64,000 bases of DNA from Ampullaceana balthica (GCA_944989445.1 CALYLW010000316.1:124001-188000), one strand, 5' to 3'; positions 34,338 through 52,325 are shown, numbered from the stretch's first letter. Made by a program: numbers and translations. Notes: a model not told the origin generated them from the sequence alone.

Positions 34338-36358
34338 ACAATCGAATACTCCGGGGGGGGGGATACTTTTTTAGGGGCGGCAAATGAAAATTAAAGTTTA
34401 ATTAATAAAGTACAAGAAAACCCAAGGTAAAAATAATAACAGAAATCAGAAATGAAGCAATTATCTTAAAATATGTATGCGTTTCTAATGCCAAAAACTT
34501 CAAACTTCAAAATGAATCTACATTTTTCTGATACTAATGATACTGAACACTAATCTGCTGATAGCCAACTCATACTTGGAAGGAATCAGAAACCGGAATT
34601 AGCCCTATACATACAAAAAAAAACCCCAACAACAATACATTGTTTTAAAATTAAAAAAAAGTGGCAAGAAGTTCTTGTTAAATTGTTTGGCATTATTAAA
34701 TCCTGGCAAAATAGAATTCGGCTTTTTGTGGTCACAGTGTGGACAACACTAGTGCAAATACATACAATATTCTAGTCTCTAGAGCTGATGCATGTGCTTA
34801 AAAGTACAATCCAGTGCTCCGAGAACATCACGTGAAAAGGGAGGGAAAAAACTTTTCACCTCCAATGTAAAATGAGCTCATTGAAGTTTTAGGAGATAAA
34901 GTTTACCAAAGATCATCATCAATTAGGTACAAGAGACAAATACATTTTATTCTAATCGATAGCCTTTCAGATGTTTCCAATAAGAATCAAACAAGCCAAG
35001 TTGTGTGATGTGTTATGATTGAAATTCAGAAAGTAGGCTTTGTAGAATTTTTCAAAGATTTCATATTTATATATATGTGTGTTTAAAGCGGATGGTCTTA
35101 AAATACAGGACGGCAGGGGACCAACGTGTTATTCCTGATTCATGAATGGAACATACACTGAAGTCCAAGACAGACTCAAAGACACAAATCATGAAGTCAA
35201 ATTAATGCTTTGCTCAAACTGTCCTTTAAACCTGATTTGTTAGCCTAACATGCCTCTCCAACTCAAACAAACTCTCGAATCATTTTTGGTACACACGATT
35301 CTAGAACATTGTTACGCGTGCTTTTCTATATCCACACAACTTTGGAAATATCCACTTCCAAAATGGATTAAAATCCTTCACTAGATACATTAACCAAACC
35401 CAAGTTTCTATGAAATATATAGCGTCCATAACTTTGTATAAAGAAAATATACTCAAGATTAACACAAATTCATTTTTATTACTGGCCTTTATTGTATTAT
35501 TTAACACGAAGTGAATTGTACTTTTGGAGTCTTAATCTAGGCTGAGAAATCTTTTCCACTTCACCTATAAAATCATTGTTTAATAGAGTTAAGTTTTATT
35601 TTAAATGAAATCAAATTATTCGATACAAAATAGAATGATTAGAAAATCGTTAGATTTACTTTTAAACACGCGAGTCCCATAGGGAATGTGTTAATGGCTC
35701 AGTTATATTTTAGCGGAACTTTCACGAGAGTCTTGCGCTGCAAGAGGAATAGAAGCTGAAAGCAAGGGGGGGGGGTCACACCCACTGCCAATTGAAAGAT
35801 GCCACCGTGTAATGTAAACTTAAATCGATGGAAAGTAGTGAGTAGCGTTACATCTTTTCTCTCTTTTTTTTTATTCAGTGACACTGATACCCTGGCAGAG
35901 CGAGAACTCCTTTCATGGATCCCGTGAAAGAGAGATGTCACGGTGACTTTATCAAGTAATGGTGACGTTGACTTAATGCCTCGCATGTCAGTGAGTATTT
36001 TAGCCCAGCCGTTGGTGGAAGTCAAGAAGACTTTGTGAGAGGGACACAATGTTCCTGGATGGCTTGAAGGGATATTTTCTTCTCTATTACATGTGCCCAA
36101 CACCGACTTCTGGATGGTTGAGTGTTTTATCGATGCTGGGAAGAATTGCCTGGATGCTCTTGGTTTAGTTACAGCCGAGACGGGAATTTTATAGCCACAT
36201 GCCAAGAAATAACCTCGAAACTTGACTGAAAATGCCCATCCCCCCCCCCGTTTCCCCAAATTATCCTACTCAACTCCAAATTAAAATAAAAATAAAAATG
36301 GAAACATCCCATCTTCATACTTCGCCACCTGTTGAAATCTAAGGGAGACTACATCAAT
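34338..36358. other. TPPP downstream flank, no called gene
   Basis: AT-rich until about 35.7 kb. 35699-36259 is GC-richer with a long minus-strand open frame (186 codons, no ATG at its 5' end, no recognised domain). It may be distal 3' UTR of the TPPP gene or chance. Confidence 0.35.
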
Positions 36359-36364
36359 TTTATT
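36359..36364 (-). promoter_or_regulatory. Poly(A) signal of the TPPP gene
   Basis: AATAAA on the minus strand, about 112 bp beyond the TPPP stop codon (36476-36478). Confidence 0.5.
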
Positions 36365-36475
36365 ATGATGGACTGAATCACAGTGAACTACATTGGTTGC
36401 AACAACAGTGAGAAGAAGAGAAGAAGACACTGCACTCAGACGTGGGTCACGATCATCGGATTCTCAAACCACGAG

Positions 36476-41147
<4,672 letters not shown>

Positions 41148-41170
41148 GCCGATTCGACCCGGAAACTAAG

Positions 41171-43140
41171 AGTGTTAAGAGATTTCTAGCTACACTTTTG
41201 AAACTTCAAAGGAAACACTTCATGTTCATTGAAGTCATTCTGAAGGTCAACAATTTTTACAAATATGATTTGAATTGGATAATAAACACGTAGGAATAGA
41301 AACTTTAAAGAGAAAATGTAATTTTTATCGCTTGAACTTTCAAAGGGATTTTTTTAATGCCTTGATTATTTAATATGCCAAATAACCTCCCCTATCTCTG
41401 AGCATTTAAATTGAACTACATACATAAAGAAGATATTATCGATGTTTCATTGTCAGTCATTGGAGGAAGGTAAATTTTAGTTCATTTTTCTAAGTAAAAA
41501 AAGAAGTGGATTGAATTAAATTCATGCTACAAAGTAATTTATTTAATTTCTTTAATAGTGAAAGGAATTTAATTTTAATTGTCTGCACTATCTTAAGATT
41601 ATTGTACCTTAAGGCATTGAAAAACATTTTTAAGCGTAATGTCGTTAAATCAAAATATATTCAAGGATTATTTTTAGAGTAGCGCATTATAGATCAATAT
41701 ACTTCACTAGTGAGTTCGGGGTAATTTCGTCTTTATGGAGCCCTTGAATAAACCCTAACCAATTTATAATTTTACATGAGAATCAATTTTACAATTATAC
41801 ATATACGGTATAAACCACGTGATTTCTATTTTGGAATACAATTAAAGACCCAAATAAGAGTGCAATTTAAAATGAAATATAGTATTTAGATGAGGTTGGA
41901 TTAATTTCTAAATCAAAGTGGTTTTAAAATATGCTAATATAATTCGTGAAGTTAAAAAGTTTGGAGTCTCAAACTAATATAGTGATTGTTATTTGCTTTG
42001 AGTTAGATAAACAGAGTGAAATATTAAAATATGACGAACTATTTTGGGAGGATGGAGACACTAGTCTAAGAAAATTTTCTTGTAGGCTCTACAATGAAGA
42101 GAATCGAACCGCTTTAAGTGCATTTATCATAAATTGTCTTAAATTGGATGGAATATTTTAAAAATAATTCTTGCTAAATTTGAACATTAAAACCAATCAT
42201 AAAAACATTTGTTTAAAAAATCGTATACATTATTTTAAAAAGACATCACGTCTAGTGTATGAACAATACCTACATATAAAAATATCAATAAAATTAAATA
42301 ATAAAAATTTAATTTGTAAGCAGTTACGCATGGTTCATTGCAAACTACGTTTCCGTTATATTTACGGAGACAAATAAAATATTCTCTATACCAAGTTTTG
42401 TTGTTTAAAAAAAAATGTTAGTTGTTTTTGTTATGTTGTTTTATTTTCCCTATAGACTAAAGATCTACTCGAAATTGGTGGTAATTAAACTTTTCTATAT
42501 GTATTACACAAATTGATTTGGACTTTATTTATATTTCTGACGTTATGACATAAATAAGAATTAATAAAAATTAATAAACGAATCTAGATTTATCTCCTTT
42601 TACTGAATTTTACTCTTTTACTTTTAGTATATTTTCGTAATCCGTAATATTAATATATTATGCGAGCGTTAATAAGATGGTCTGTGATATTAATTGTTGT
42701 TATATTGTCAACCTGCCTTACATTTGTATGTTACTACCATTGACGGTTGGCGCTACAGATGAATGTCATCATTAGCATAATCATGTGCAGTTAGCTTTAC
42801 TTATCTGGGAAAGTTACTGCAAGTAAAATGAAAGATCTACGTTATTTAAAATCGTTTCCGGCATATTTTTGTTAATTATAAATTGCGCTCATTATTTGAT
42901 GAGTCACAGTTATTTGTGCTCATCGTTTTGTTTACATTTGTTTGTTCAGTGGATTTAGCTTTTCCGATTTAACTTTAGTTGGTCACTTCAATTATTTTTA
43001 AACCGTCAAAACATTTTTAAAAAAAGCATTGATCTTATTAAGATATTAATAATTAATGACATAGCATATTTTTAATTTTCAAATTCTCTAACATTTCTTC
43101 ATTCATGAACCCATCTATAGTTTGTGGGTATCTTCCAATA
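41171..43140. other. AT-rich stretch upstream of TPPP
   Basis: Probable promoter side of TPPP, but no core elements are evident. Frames at 41946-42161 and 42171-42377 are AT-driven with no family resemblance. Confidence 0.35.
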
Positions 43141-43156
43141 TATATATATATATATA

Positions 43157-43610
43157 CTAGCGTACACCCGTCAAAAATGACGGAAGTTCTCAGATGAAAT
43201 CTATTTATTTTATTAAAAAATGCGCTTTTTTAGAGCACCTACGGCACCGACCTTTTTCAAAAGCCCAACTAACTTGTCCTTGTTTGATAAATACGAAATA
43301 TTAAACTTTCTGAAATGTACACAAAGTATTTTATAATAGGGGTTGCTGGGCGCCTACGGCGCCCCGTTTCTTTTTTGATTTTATAATTAACCACCATCTA
43401 ATTCTCTTTTTACAATGTTCCCTTTTCTAAAATTGAAAATATGAGCTAAATCAATGACGTCATCACATATAATATTTTTTACAGCGCATCTTTAATTTGC
43501 ACACCTTTTGGTGCATTCTTGCAGTAATTTGGTTTTCCCTGCTTTCTAAAATTAGTAGCGTCAGGACAGACTGACTGACTTGCGTGACAATTGCAAATTA
43601 TATAGTTTTA
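43157..43610 (-). mobile_element. Helitron-like element, copy 1
   Basis: Read on the minus strand it ends CCGTCATTTTTGACGG (hairpin) then GTGTACG then CTAG, followed by T, a typical Helitron 3' end. The other border is the conserved AATTATATAGTTTTA block. The interior has GGCGCCTACGGCGCC and a CAATGACGTCAT motif. No protein-coding frame. Confidence 0.65.
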
Positions 43611-43618
43611 TATATATA

Positions 43619-43992
43619 CTAGCGTACACCCGTCAAAAATGACGGAAGTTTTCAACTGAAATCTATTTATTTTATTAAAAAATGCACTTTTTTTAGGGCG
43701 CCTACGGCGCCGAACTTTTTCAAAAGCCCAACGAACATGTCCTTGTTTGATAAATACGAAATATTAAACTTTCTGAAATGTACACAACGTATTTTATAAT
43801 AGGGGTTGCCTTTTCCAAAATTACTATATGAACTAAATCAATGACGTCATATAATATGTTTTACAGCGTATCTTTAATTTGCACACCTTTTGATGCATTG
43901 GTGCAGTAATTTGGTTTACCCTGCTTTCTAAAATTAGTAGCGCCAGGACAGACTGACTGACTTGCGTGACAATTGCAAATTATATAGTTTTA
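43619..43992 (-). mobile_element. Helitron-like element, copy 2 (tandem)
   Basis: This lies 8 bp after copy 1 in the same orientation, with the same 3' hairpin plus CTAG and the same far border. It lacks about 80 bp present in copy 1 (from the second GGCGCC block onward). The tandem arrangement resembles the head-to-tail arrays known for Helitrons. Confidence 0.65.
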
Positions 43993-44058
43993 ATGTGCTT
44001 TTTTTAATTGATAATACTAATACACTCACGAATTAGAATGCAGAATAGTTAAACTAAA

Positions 44059-44255
44059 CTAGCGTATCACCCGTCAAAAATGACGGAAGTTTTCAAAATA
44101 AATACACATCAGATTAAAAAATAACGTAATACAGAACTTTCATTTATTTTATTTATTTTTATTTGATTCATTTATTATCATATTGAACAATTTTATGCGG
44201 AACGTTCGAAAAGAGTTATATTTGGTGCAGTAATTTTTGGTGCGCACTATTGAAC
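44059..44255 (-). mobile_element. Helitron-like element, copy 3 (partial)
   Basis: CTAG plus the CCGTCATTTTTGACGG hairpin again, with a 1-bp variant spacing. The body differs and contains the GAACGTTCGAAAAGAGTTAT and TTGGTGCAGTAATTT blocks shared with 37130 and 58376. Confidence 0.55.
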
Positions 44256-44892
44256 AAATCAGCATTACATCCAAGAAGCATTACATCCATTACGGGAGTT
44301 ATGTATGTTGATGATTTACACGCGCAGAAAAATTTCCAGAGATTGGGCATTTGCAACGGGAATAAGACCAAGTCCCATATTAGACATATCACAAATTTTA
44401 TAAAATAATAGACTCAGAGAACAATTTATGCAAAAACATCAACAATAACAACAAAACATTACCATTTTATTTTTCTACCAAAGCGATGAAACTGTGCACG
44501 ATTTCGCGGCTGTGAAGTTATCGAAGTTCATAGTTAAGAGGTGCGTCGTCGTCGATTAATTTCTGTTTATTCGAGTAAACTTTCGCTGACAAGTCGATGA
44601 TGATCTAATGACATGCATTATTTTATCACCTTACCCACTGTTTCTCTCATCACCATTACTGACTGATTGTGAGGTGCTGCTTCTAGTAGTCGCACTGTCC
44701 TGACTAGGTGTTTACCAAAAGTACAATTGGACATCGTCTGTTACCAGTATTTTGTTGTTGTTTCAAATCACAACCAGTTTTGTGAAAAACATAACTTGAT
44801 CTAAGAGTCAATAAAAAGTCTTTAAAAATAGACGAGACACTGCACTGATGATCACCTAAGTCTTACCAACTATACCAATGAGTTCGTATAAA
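44256..44892. other. Non-coding stretch
   Basis: Nothing recognised. Confidence 0.35.
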
Positions 44893-44894
44893 TA

Positions 44895-45069
44895 CAGTCG
44901 GACCTCTCTGAGCCGATCTTCCCTAAGTCGAAAACCTCCCTATATCGAATTAATTGTTAGTTCATGGCCAAATAATGCGCCTAATACTCAATTTTCCCTA
45001 ACTCGAAAACTCCGTAGGTCGATTTTATTTTTCCGGTCCCTTTGAGTTCGACTTAGAGAGGTCCGACTG
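44895..45069. mobile_element. pogo/Tigger-type MITE, 175 bp
   Basis: The ends CAGTCGGACCTCTCTGAG and its inverse (AGAGAGGTCCGACTG) are flanked by TA at 44893-44894 and 45070-45071. The interior repeats TAAGTCGAAAA/TAACTCGAAAA motifs in both orientations. The CAGT(C)GG..CTC ends plus TA duplication are those of the pogo branch of Tc1/mariner. No transposase. Confidence 0.8.
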
Positions 45070-46910
45070 TAATATATTACATAAGATATTATCTGGGAGA
45101 TTAGATCTCGCAACATCTTATCAAGCAGTACGATTCTCTTAGGCTGTTTTAAAAAAAAATAAAATATTTATTTCGCTCAGAGCTAAATTTAACGAGGACA
45201 GCTCTGTCCTAATCGAATATTCAATAACGCCATCATTGATTTTGTTTGCCCGCCTCCGACATGACAAGGATCTCGGCGTCTGCAGCAGTCTTTGATGTCG
45301 TTATTGTTTCTTATCTATAATTTATTTGTCCTGATATTTTATCAAGTCGATGAGCTGGAGAAGAGCTTTTTTAGGCCTCACCATTGTAGAATGAGGAGAC
45401 ACGTTCTTGTATTTAAGAAAAGCATCTGGAATTCCTCTTAACATACAATTTGTATATCACAAGGCTTAACGTTATCATGCTAATACACCCTACAGAGACA
45501 GGTGTAGAAGTAATTTTAGTTACGAAACAAGACATCAACAGCTTGTGGTCTGTGTAACAACAACACTTTTAATCCTGAACATTCAACTTATAGCCAACCA
45601 TTCTCTATGAGTTCACGCACGATTTCACTTCACAGCACAAATCACGAGTTTCATACTCAGTTAAGTCACCTCGCACGCTCACACAATGTCTACACAACAA
45701 CACGTGTCTCACAATAGGTTCGATATTATGTGATGTAACATTCTGACTTCAGACTCCAGGGTAGTGCGCATTTGATTTCTTTTAATTTGGGGTGTGGGGG
45801 AAGATGGGGCAGCTGTTGAACTTTTCCCATCTCTTAATTAAATGAAATGAAACATTAAAAAATATTCTTGAATCAGAGGCGTAGCCAGGGTTATTGACGC
45901 CAAGCGTGAACCGAGTTTTAAAAACCTAAAAACGTGAAGTTGACCACAAAGTCACTCTAACAATGTATCCGGGAAAACATCAACTAACGGTGGAACAGTC
46001 CTTCCAGCGAAACCTCCCAGCGACTTAGTATAGGAATATTATGATTTGTTAATCTCCTTAAAACTGGCTGGTAGATGCAGTTTAACGAAAAGAATTTCCA
46101 AAATCGTATTTCCAATATCATTAAGGTTTTATTGTTAAAAGATTCAAAATAAGTCGTATGTGTTAATATACAAGATGAGAAACCTGGTTTAGAATGGTGT
46201 GAGAATCCATGTTCTCGAAATGTGCATGGCCCCTATAATAAGATTGACGAGTTTTGTCATTAAAGTTTCAGGGACATCTAATCTCCGAAGAGAGCCGGAA
46301 TGCAGCAATTAAAAGCATGCCGCCCTATCGCCCCCTCCTCCCTGCGTGTGTGGGTGGAATGGGAATTAGATTTATATATTTCAGAGATGAAATGAGGATC
46401 GTTGAATTTCACCACTGGAGTGAAAAGTTTTCTCGCGTGAAAACGGAGACAACATTCCATCTGATACCGGGGGCGGCTGGCCGTGGACATATATTCGCCA
46501 TGTAATATTAGAACCAGCTAAGTTGTAGCAGAGTCAGATGTTGAGAGATGGTAATGCAGCAACAGGGATTTATTTAATGATGATGAAACGGTTAGGGAAA
46601 CGGCAGAAACTTTCCTATGTTCGTACGATAATGTTGATGTACGCTTCTAGAAGGATAAAGGTAGTTTTGGGAATTAATGTTGCATAGCTTTAAAAAAAAT
46701 GATCCTTACGAGAGTATTACAATGATTTATGAATAAGATACTTATAGCTTAATATAACCATTTAATCTCATTTAAGTACCACTTCACTCGGTGTAGTCCA
46801 TAGCTAACGTGTTGACAGTAGGACTTTGGATGGATTATTCCACAGTTAATCTCACAGATGTACTTTAGGCAGTGTAATCCAAATGCAGTTAATCTGTTTA
46901 AAGTGCTCTA
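45070..46910. other. Non-coding stretch
   Basis: No gene recognised. 46254-46505 (+) is a GC-richer frame of 83 codons preceded by a TTTCAG acceptor-like motif, but it has no donor-bounded exon pattern or known domain. Confidence 0.35.
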
Positions 46911-47274
46911 CAGAGGCGTAACAACGACATGGCATCGGGGAAGTTGCCAAGGGCGCCGAGGGTCTAATCCTTTAATAATCACTAATTCATTCTGTATAAT
47001 TTAGTATTTTCCCTCTTTCTCAAGGGCGCCAAAAATGAATTAGCCAAGGGCCAAGGGCGCGGAAAACCAAGTTAAGCTTCTGGTGCTCTCATAGGGTAAT
47101 CGTTGGACCAGAGGCTCATGGTGTCACCCCCTCACGACTTAACACATAGAACTCCTGCGAGTCTTCTAGTGCCAGATAACGGGAACATACCGAATTTTAC
47201 ATTTTGGTGTCACCCCTTGTGATGGTGTCAACAGGTGCGGTGAGCACCCCTCGCACCCCCAAGTGACGCCGCTG
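46911..47274. mobile_element. hAT-like element (CAGAGGCGTRAC family)
   Basis: The left end CAGAGGCGTAAC and right end GTGACGCCGCTG are inverted. The interior holds the ATGGTGTCACCCCCTCACGA and CATAGAACTCCTGCGAGTCT blocks that also occur, inverted, in the element at 63188. It gives an uninterrupted (empty-site) version of the sequence split by the MITE at 63323. Confidence 0.65.
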
Positions 47275-47599
47275 CTTAGGGTCACTTACTAATTAATTTC
47301 GTGACGGTGATCCGTAAAATAACACCAACGAAAGAGCGAATTTTTTAAAAGTTTGAGTCGCGTCTGTCATACTTTAAGAACATTTATTAATTTAAAAATA
47401 AAATAAAAAATTCTTCTAAATTTTCAACTTGTCCAATATTTAAGTGTAATTTGGTCTACTTTGGGAACTTTCAACATTAAAGACAATCATTATTAGGAGT
47501 TATAAAGCCGGGAAATGTATAACGCGGAATTTTGACTCATTTTGCGTTTACATATTTCATTGAATTTCGTAATTTTTTTCTAGTTGAAAATAAATTATC

Positions 47600-47716
47600 G
47601 TCTCTTTTATTGACATAAAATCGTGCACAGTACAATTTTAGATTTTGGTGTCACCCCCCTTGATGGTGTCACCCGGGGCGGCCCGCCCACTTCCGCACCC
47701 CCTAGTGACGCCACTG
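47600..47716. mobile_element. hAT-like right-end fragment
   Basis: It ends CTAGTGACGCCACTG with upstream TGGTGTCACC and GGCGGCCCGCCC blocks; the same sequence, inverted, occurs at 60137-60215. The left end was not located. Confidence 0.55.
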
Positions 47717-48820
47717 CGTTGGATGGTGCTTCATATTGGCTTATACCTTTATCATCATCATGATCGTTCAGACCCATTGGCAAATTTAAACACACATTCA
47801 AACTCATGTTCCTTGTGGCAGAGCTTCACCGTGAAGTTTTTGAGGATATGTTGACCGTTCTTTGCCATATGCATGCAGTCTATGGTAAACTATTGACACT
47901 TTTTTATTGGACTGTAGAGTACAGAGTAATCGTTGGAACTAGCGTCGTTTAGTTAGTCCCTGGCAATCTTATGGCCTACATTCTTGCGATGTATGTGTTT
48001 TTATTTATTATATTTTTTTGTCTTAATGCGTCACGCGGACATGCTCGACTCTGTTGAATGATTGTTCCTTGCGATGTATGTGATCCATTAAGTCTACAAA
48101 GTAATATTAATCTTTCTGATAACTATTGAAGTGCTGCGTCTTGCTTTAATGGCAGTGTGTTGTTCATAATGCATACGCATATCTTAAAACCAAAAATACA
48201 TTCATGTTGCTTTGAATCTGATTGGTTGAAAGATTATCATTATTTGTGTTGCGTGGTAATACATGTAATAGCAGATTTGAAATTTGAACTCTACATGAAT
48301 CGCAGAAATGTCTTCTAAAAAATTTGCTGATTAAAACAACGGCAAAACAATTAAACATGAAGACGAAAATAATAAGAAAATGTAATATTTCAATATAATT
48401 TTTCCTCTTTTTTTTTGTTTTTACCACAAAATCGATTTCCGTTACCGTTCACTTCTCCCATAAACAATGATTCTTTTTTTTGTTCTGTGAAAATTATTTT
48501 TAAAAAGTAGTTTTGAAGGGCAAATCTCGTAATGCTTGAGTAAGTCAAACAAAAACTTGAAGCGATCGAACAGGATGGAGAGGCGGGAACGAAACAAAAT
48601 CAATGAAAACACGTACACGAAAAAATAATTAATGGTTTTGTTCTTAATAATTACTGTATTTATTTTTTTATAGGAGAAGACTGCGTGGAACAGATCGGCC
48701 CCACATGAGACATCTATTGATCCTTTCACATTGACGTCTGCCACTGAGTAGAGGATATTTCGAAGATGCCTAAGAGATGTATTTTAAAACCTCTCAGTGT
48801 AAGGGATTTATCAAATAGTA
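47717..48820. other. Non-coding stretch
   Basis: AT-rich with no recognised gene or repeat. Confidence 0.35.
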
Positions 48821-48821
48821 G

Positions 48822-49090
48822 GCCAGGGTTGCGAATCTACGGTACGCGTGCCGTTTTCGACCCGCGAGACAATTTTGCATGGTACGTAATCGACATTACA
48901 CCAAATATCAATATGCCATCACTGAATAGATATGTCTCAGGTAAGCCTATCTTGGCACGCAGCATTAATCATATAAACGTACATCTACTGTTTGGGACGC
49001 AGAAGTAACAAAGCATCGTCTGTTAAATGAGATGCGTGTCAAAATGACAGGAATTGAACGTATGGATTGGCGTAAGGCGTTGAATGATGT
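48822..49090. mobile_element. hAT-like end fragment
   Basis: CAGGGTTGCGAATCTACGG followed by TACGCGTGCCGTTTTCGACC resembles the widespread hAT end CAGGGGTCGGCAACCTGCGG. An 80-codon ATG frame (48766-49008 +) runs over it and is therefore probably not a gene. The other end was not identified. Confidence 0.45.
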
Positions 49091-50610
49091 TAACGAGAAA
49101 TAATAAAGTTTTAAAAATCCTTAATACTTACCTGTTTATGATGATGCGTGCCAAGCAGGCTGGCGCTAAAATCCGTAGAATTAAAAAATTCAAACACAAT
49201 CTTATCTTTTTCAGGCTACATTTTTGTCAGACACATTCCCCCAAATAAATTATTTTAAAAAATGATAATATATTTGAAAAGTGACGAAAATTTCACAGCT
49301 GAAAAAAAAATAGCCGTCCCCGAACGTATGATTCCTTGCAACCCCATACTTACCCTACTAAACTACATAGCACAACAACAACTACAAAAGTGGTACATCT
49401 ACTGTTAGTTGTGAACGTCGTTACGATTCATCAACATCTAAATATTTTGATTTAAAAATGTTTTTTTTTCTTTTTCGGTGGGCTATATATTACATAAAAT
49501 CATTTCATAGAATTATCTCTAACGAGGTATAAAAAAAACGTAAGTAACAGTCAACATTTCGCTAATAATGGCATGTTTGCTAACTGAGAGAAAAATGCTT
49601 CCCAGCATTGATCCTCTTTGTCAACCAGTGAATCCACACGGCAATTAGATCGGTTAGTTTTTTTAGAAGCTGGCTTAATAAATCGAAACAATCGGTAAGG
49701 AAAAAAACCCCGTGAGAAACGGAAAGTTATTCATTACAAAAGACTGAAGGTGGTAGAAGTTGATAGCAAATTAGTCCGTGGTTCTAGTCTTAGAAGTCGT
49801 CGTTAATACTCGGAGTCCATGGTCGAGGTAGTGTGTGGTTAAATGCTCATTGCCGTAGAAGATGGTGGTCAGTGGGCCATGGCCTACTGACCACCCTCTA
49901 CTTAAGTGATAGGTAAACATTTGTCCGTGTCCGAAGTCAGAAGTGGGTGGTCTGATGTCCACGAACGAAGTAGTGCGTGTTCAGTTATTTTAAACCCCTC
50001 TTCCTCTGTTCATTGTGACTTGGAATAGCCGCAAGTTTTGAGGCATACTGTAAATTGATGCTGTCGATTACTATGGACGTTTATAACACCGTCAATCCAT
50101 TGACATTGTGGTCCTCTGATATTGGTAGACCCACTAGTTGTGCAAGTTCACTCAATTGTCAGGAATTCAAACTGGTTTAACAGGGATTGTTTCCCCCATT
50201 TCATTACTTAGTGTGTGGTCCCGAAATTCTAAACTACATTCAACCAATTCATCTGAGAATAAATGTCGCGAGACGGATGCTTTTCTCTTGAGGTTTTCAA
50301 AGATTGTAGCTAATACAGGTCAAATAAAACATGTACCTCCAGTCCAAACATGACGAAGTCAAAAGAAAACTACGAAGATTCAAAAATGAAAAGAATTAAC
50401 GAAAAATAAAAGTTTTCATAAGGAAAGAATGTAATTTTACTATTTAAGATGCGGGTAGGATTTAGACACAGGAATACATTACTCCAGCATCACTTGTCAG
50501 GCGACGACAGCTTGGGGTCTAAGTACGAGGAAATAGGAAGCAAAACAGAGGGCATTGCGGTGTTTGGAGATGGCATGGAGAGAGATTGAAATGTTCGCGA
50601 TAAACAGAAC
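49091..50610. other. Non-coding stretch
   Basis: No recognised gene. 49770-49980 contains several near repeats of GTGGTC/AAGTCGTCG-type words but no clear period. Confidence 0.35.
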
Positions 50611-50670
<60 letters not shown>

Positions 50671-50900
50671 GGAGAAGAGAGAGAAATGGAGAAGAGAGGG
50701 AGAAGAAGACGAGGAAGTGAGCGAGCGAAATAATAGAACAAGTGAGAGAGATGAGGACAGAGAAGTCAGTGAGAAAGGGAGAAAGCAAGAAGAAGATGCA
50801 AAGGCAGAGAAAGGGAGAGAAAGAAATTGTGTGTCAGAGAGTAGCTGTGTGAGAGAGAATAGAAAGAGTGAAAGAAAGAGAGAATGCTTGTGAGAGATAT
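50611..50900. repeat. (GA)n microsatellite and purine-rich tail
   Basis: A (GA)n core at about 50613-50667 is followed by 230 bp of imperfect purine repeat. Glu/Arg-rich frames across it are artefacts. Confidence 0.9.
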
Positions 50901-50943
50901 CCTTGAGACTTGTGGGTGCTAAGGCATTATGTTAACTGTAGAT

Positions 50944-51132
50944 CAGTGCTTCTCAAGTGGTGGTCCGCGGACCGGTGCCGGTCCGTGGGCCATCCACCGC
51001 CGGTCAACAAAAGTTCTAAAAAAAAATGGACAGAAAAAATTGTCAGTGCAGGGAAAATAGTGCACCGGTACCTGGTGAAATGGAAAAAAATTCCGGCTGG
51101 TCCACCATTTAAAAAAGTTTTGAGAAGCACTG
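50944..51132. mobile_element. hAT-type MITE, 189 bp
   Basis: The ends CAGTGCTTCTCAA and TTGAGAAGCACTG are perfect inverted repeats. A perfect 8-bp target duplication, CTGTAGAT, lies at 50936-50943 and 51133-51140. GGTCCGCGGACCGG near the left end is itself a hairpin. Confidence 0.9.
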
Positions 51133-52325
51133 CTGTAGATGATCTTACATCCAATTAACTCCATCAAGGATAGGTAAAAACAAAATTTAAATTTCTTAGA
51201 AACGGGCCAGGAATATTTATTAAACTGCATAACTTAAAATTCATTCTATATAGCTGATAATCCCCTACATGCACTTATAAAAATCTCGTTAGCCAAGTAT
51301 TACATTTCAATCCCGTAATTTCCGAGCCTGCTCCCAAGCTGTGAAGATTCACTCCACTGAAAGAATTGTAATGGTATAACCTTTAATTATTTACAAGGAC
51401 ATTTTCCATATATTTTCACTTTCGCTCTTATCTCCATCATATCGTATTTTCCTCCAGCCCTCTGTTCTGAGTCTCACATTTCCCTGTCATAAAAGCTTAA
51501 CTCCCACGCGCCTCAATCCACCCCCCCACCTTACACACCCGCCTGTTGGCATCTCGAATGCTACAACTGCCCGATGTGTTGTTATTCTAACACCCCGAAA
51601 CAGCTTCTGTCGCCGTCGCTAACAACTTGTTAGACCAAAAATACCCCGCAGAGCGGGTAATCCCGATGTCGCATTGGTCTTGCCTGAACCCATGAAGTAA
51701 TGCTACGGTGACAATCTAAGTGTGTACCCGAATACCAGTCTCCACCATTCTCCCCCCTCTCGTGAACCCTTTCTCAACTCTGCCCTACATTGATTTGTGT
51801 AAATACAGGCGACGAATGTGACGTACGACCTAAGATACTGGTTTTGCTTTTGTCAAATAAAGAAGAAGGAGGAAAAAAAAACAAATTACACACACACACT
51901 CAAAAGCTAGGAAGCAAGAACCCACGCAAAACGATCAGTCCGGCCATTTCCCCTCACAGGCGCGCGCCAATCGCACGCGCGCTGGGTATCGACTTTATTT
52001 TCTTACAGTTCCATCGTCGTCATCTCCCCCCCGCCCCACCACGCGATAACCAGCGCTGATTACATGGATGGCATTTTCATAATAAGATTCAGGGAACGCC
52101 GGCTCTGCGAGGGAGAGAGAGAAGGAAAAAAACGTCACCAGACGTCACGGCGGTGCCATGAATATTCAGTAGCTACCTGCCATTTTGGACTCGGTTTGGG
52201 AAGCTGGACCGACACAAGTGAAAAGGGGGGATAACTATGCCGGGGACGCTACTGTGATAGAAAACAACAACAACAACAAACAGACCTCCTCCCGGCCAGG
52301 ATTCTATGAGGCATTCGGCCTGTGG
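51133..52325 (+). promoter_or_regulatory. CpG-rich putative promoter and 5' UTR
   Basis: From about 51930 the sequence becomes GC-rich with clustered CpG (GGCGCGCGCCAATCGCACGC near 51960, containing an inverted ATTGG/CCAAT box) and a GACGTCAC CRE-like site at 52141-52148, unlike the AT-rich surroundings. It leads into the coding exon at 52326. Exact start sites cannot be set from sequence alone. Confidence 0.45.

Noticed and set aside
35699..36259. 186-codon minus-strand open frame downstream of TPPP
   Set aside because: It has no ATG at its start, no recognised domain and begins in a poly-C/G tract; most simply 3' UTR or chance.
48766..49008. 80-codon ATG frame (+)
   Set aside because: Runs through a hAT-like terminal sequence, so probably a chance frame over a transposon.
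50490..50893. Glu/Arg-rich 112-codon frame resembling a coiled coil
   Set aside because: Derived from the GA repeat and its purine-rich tail.
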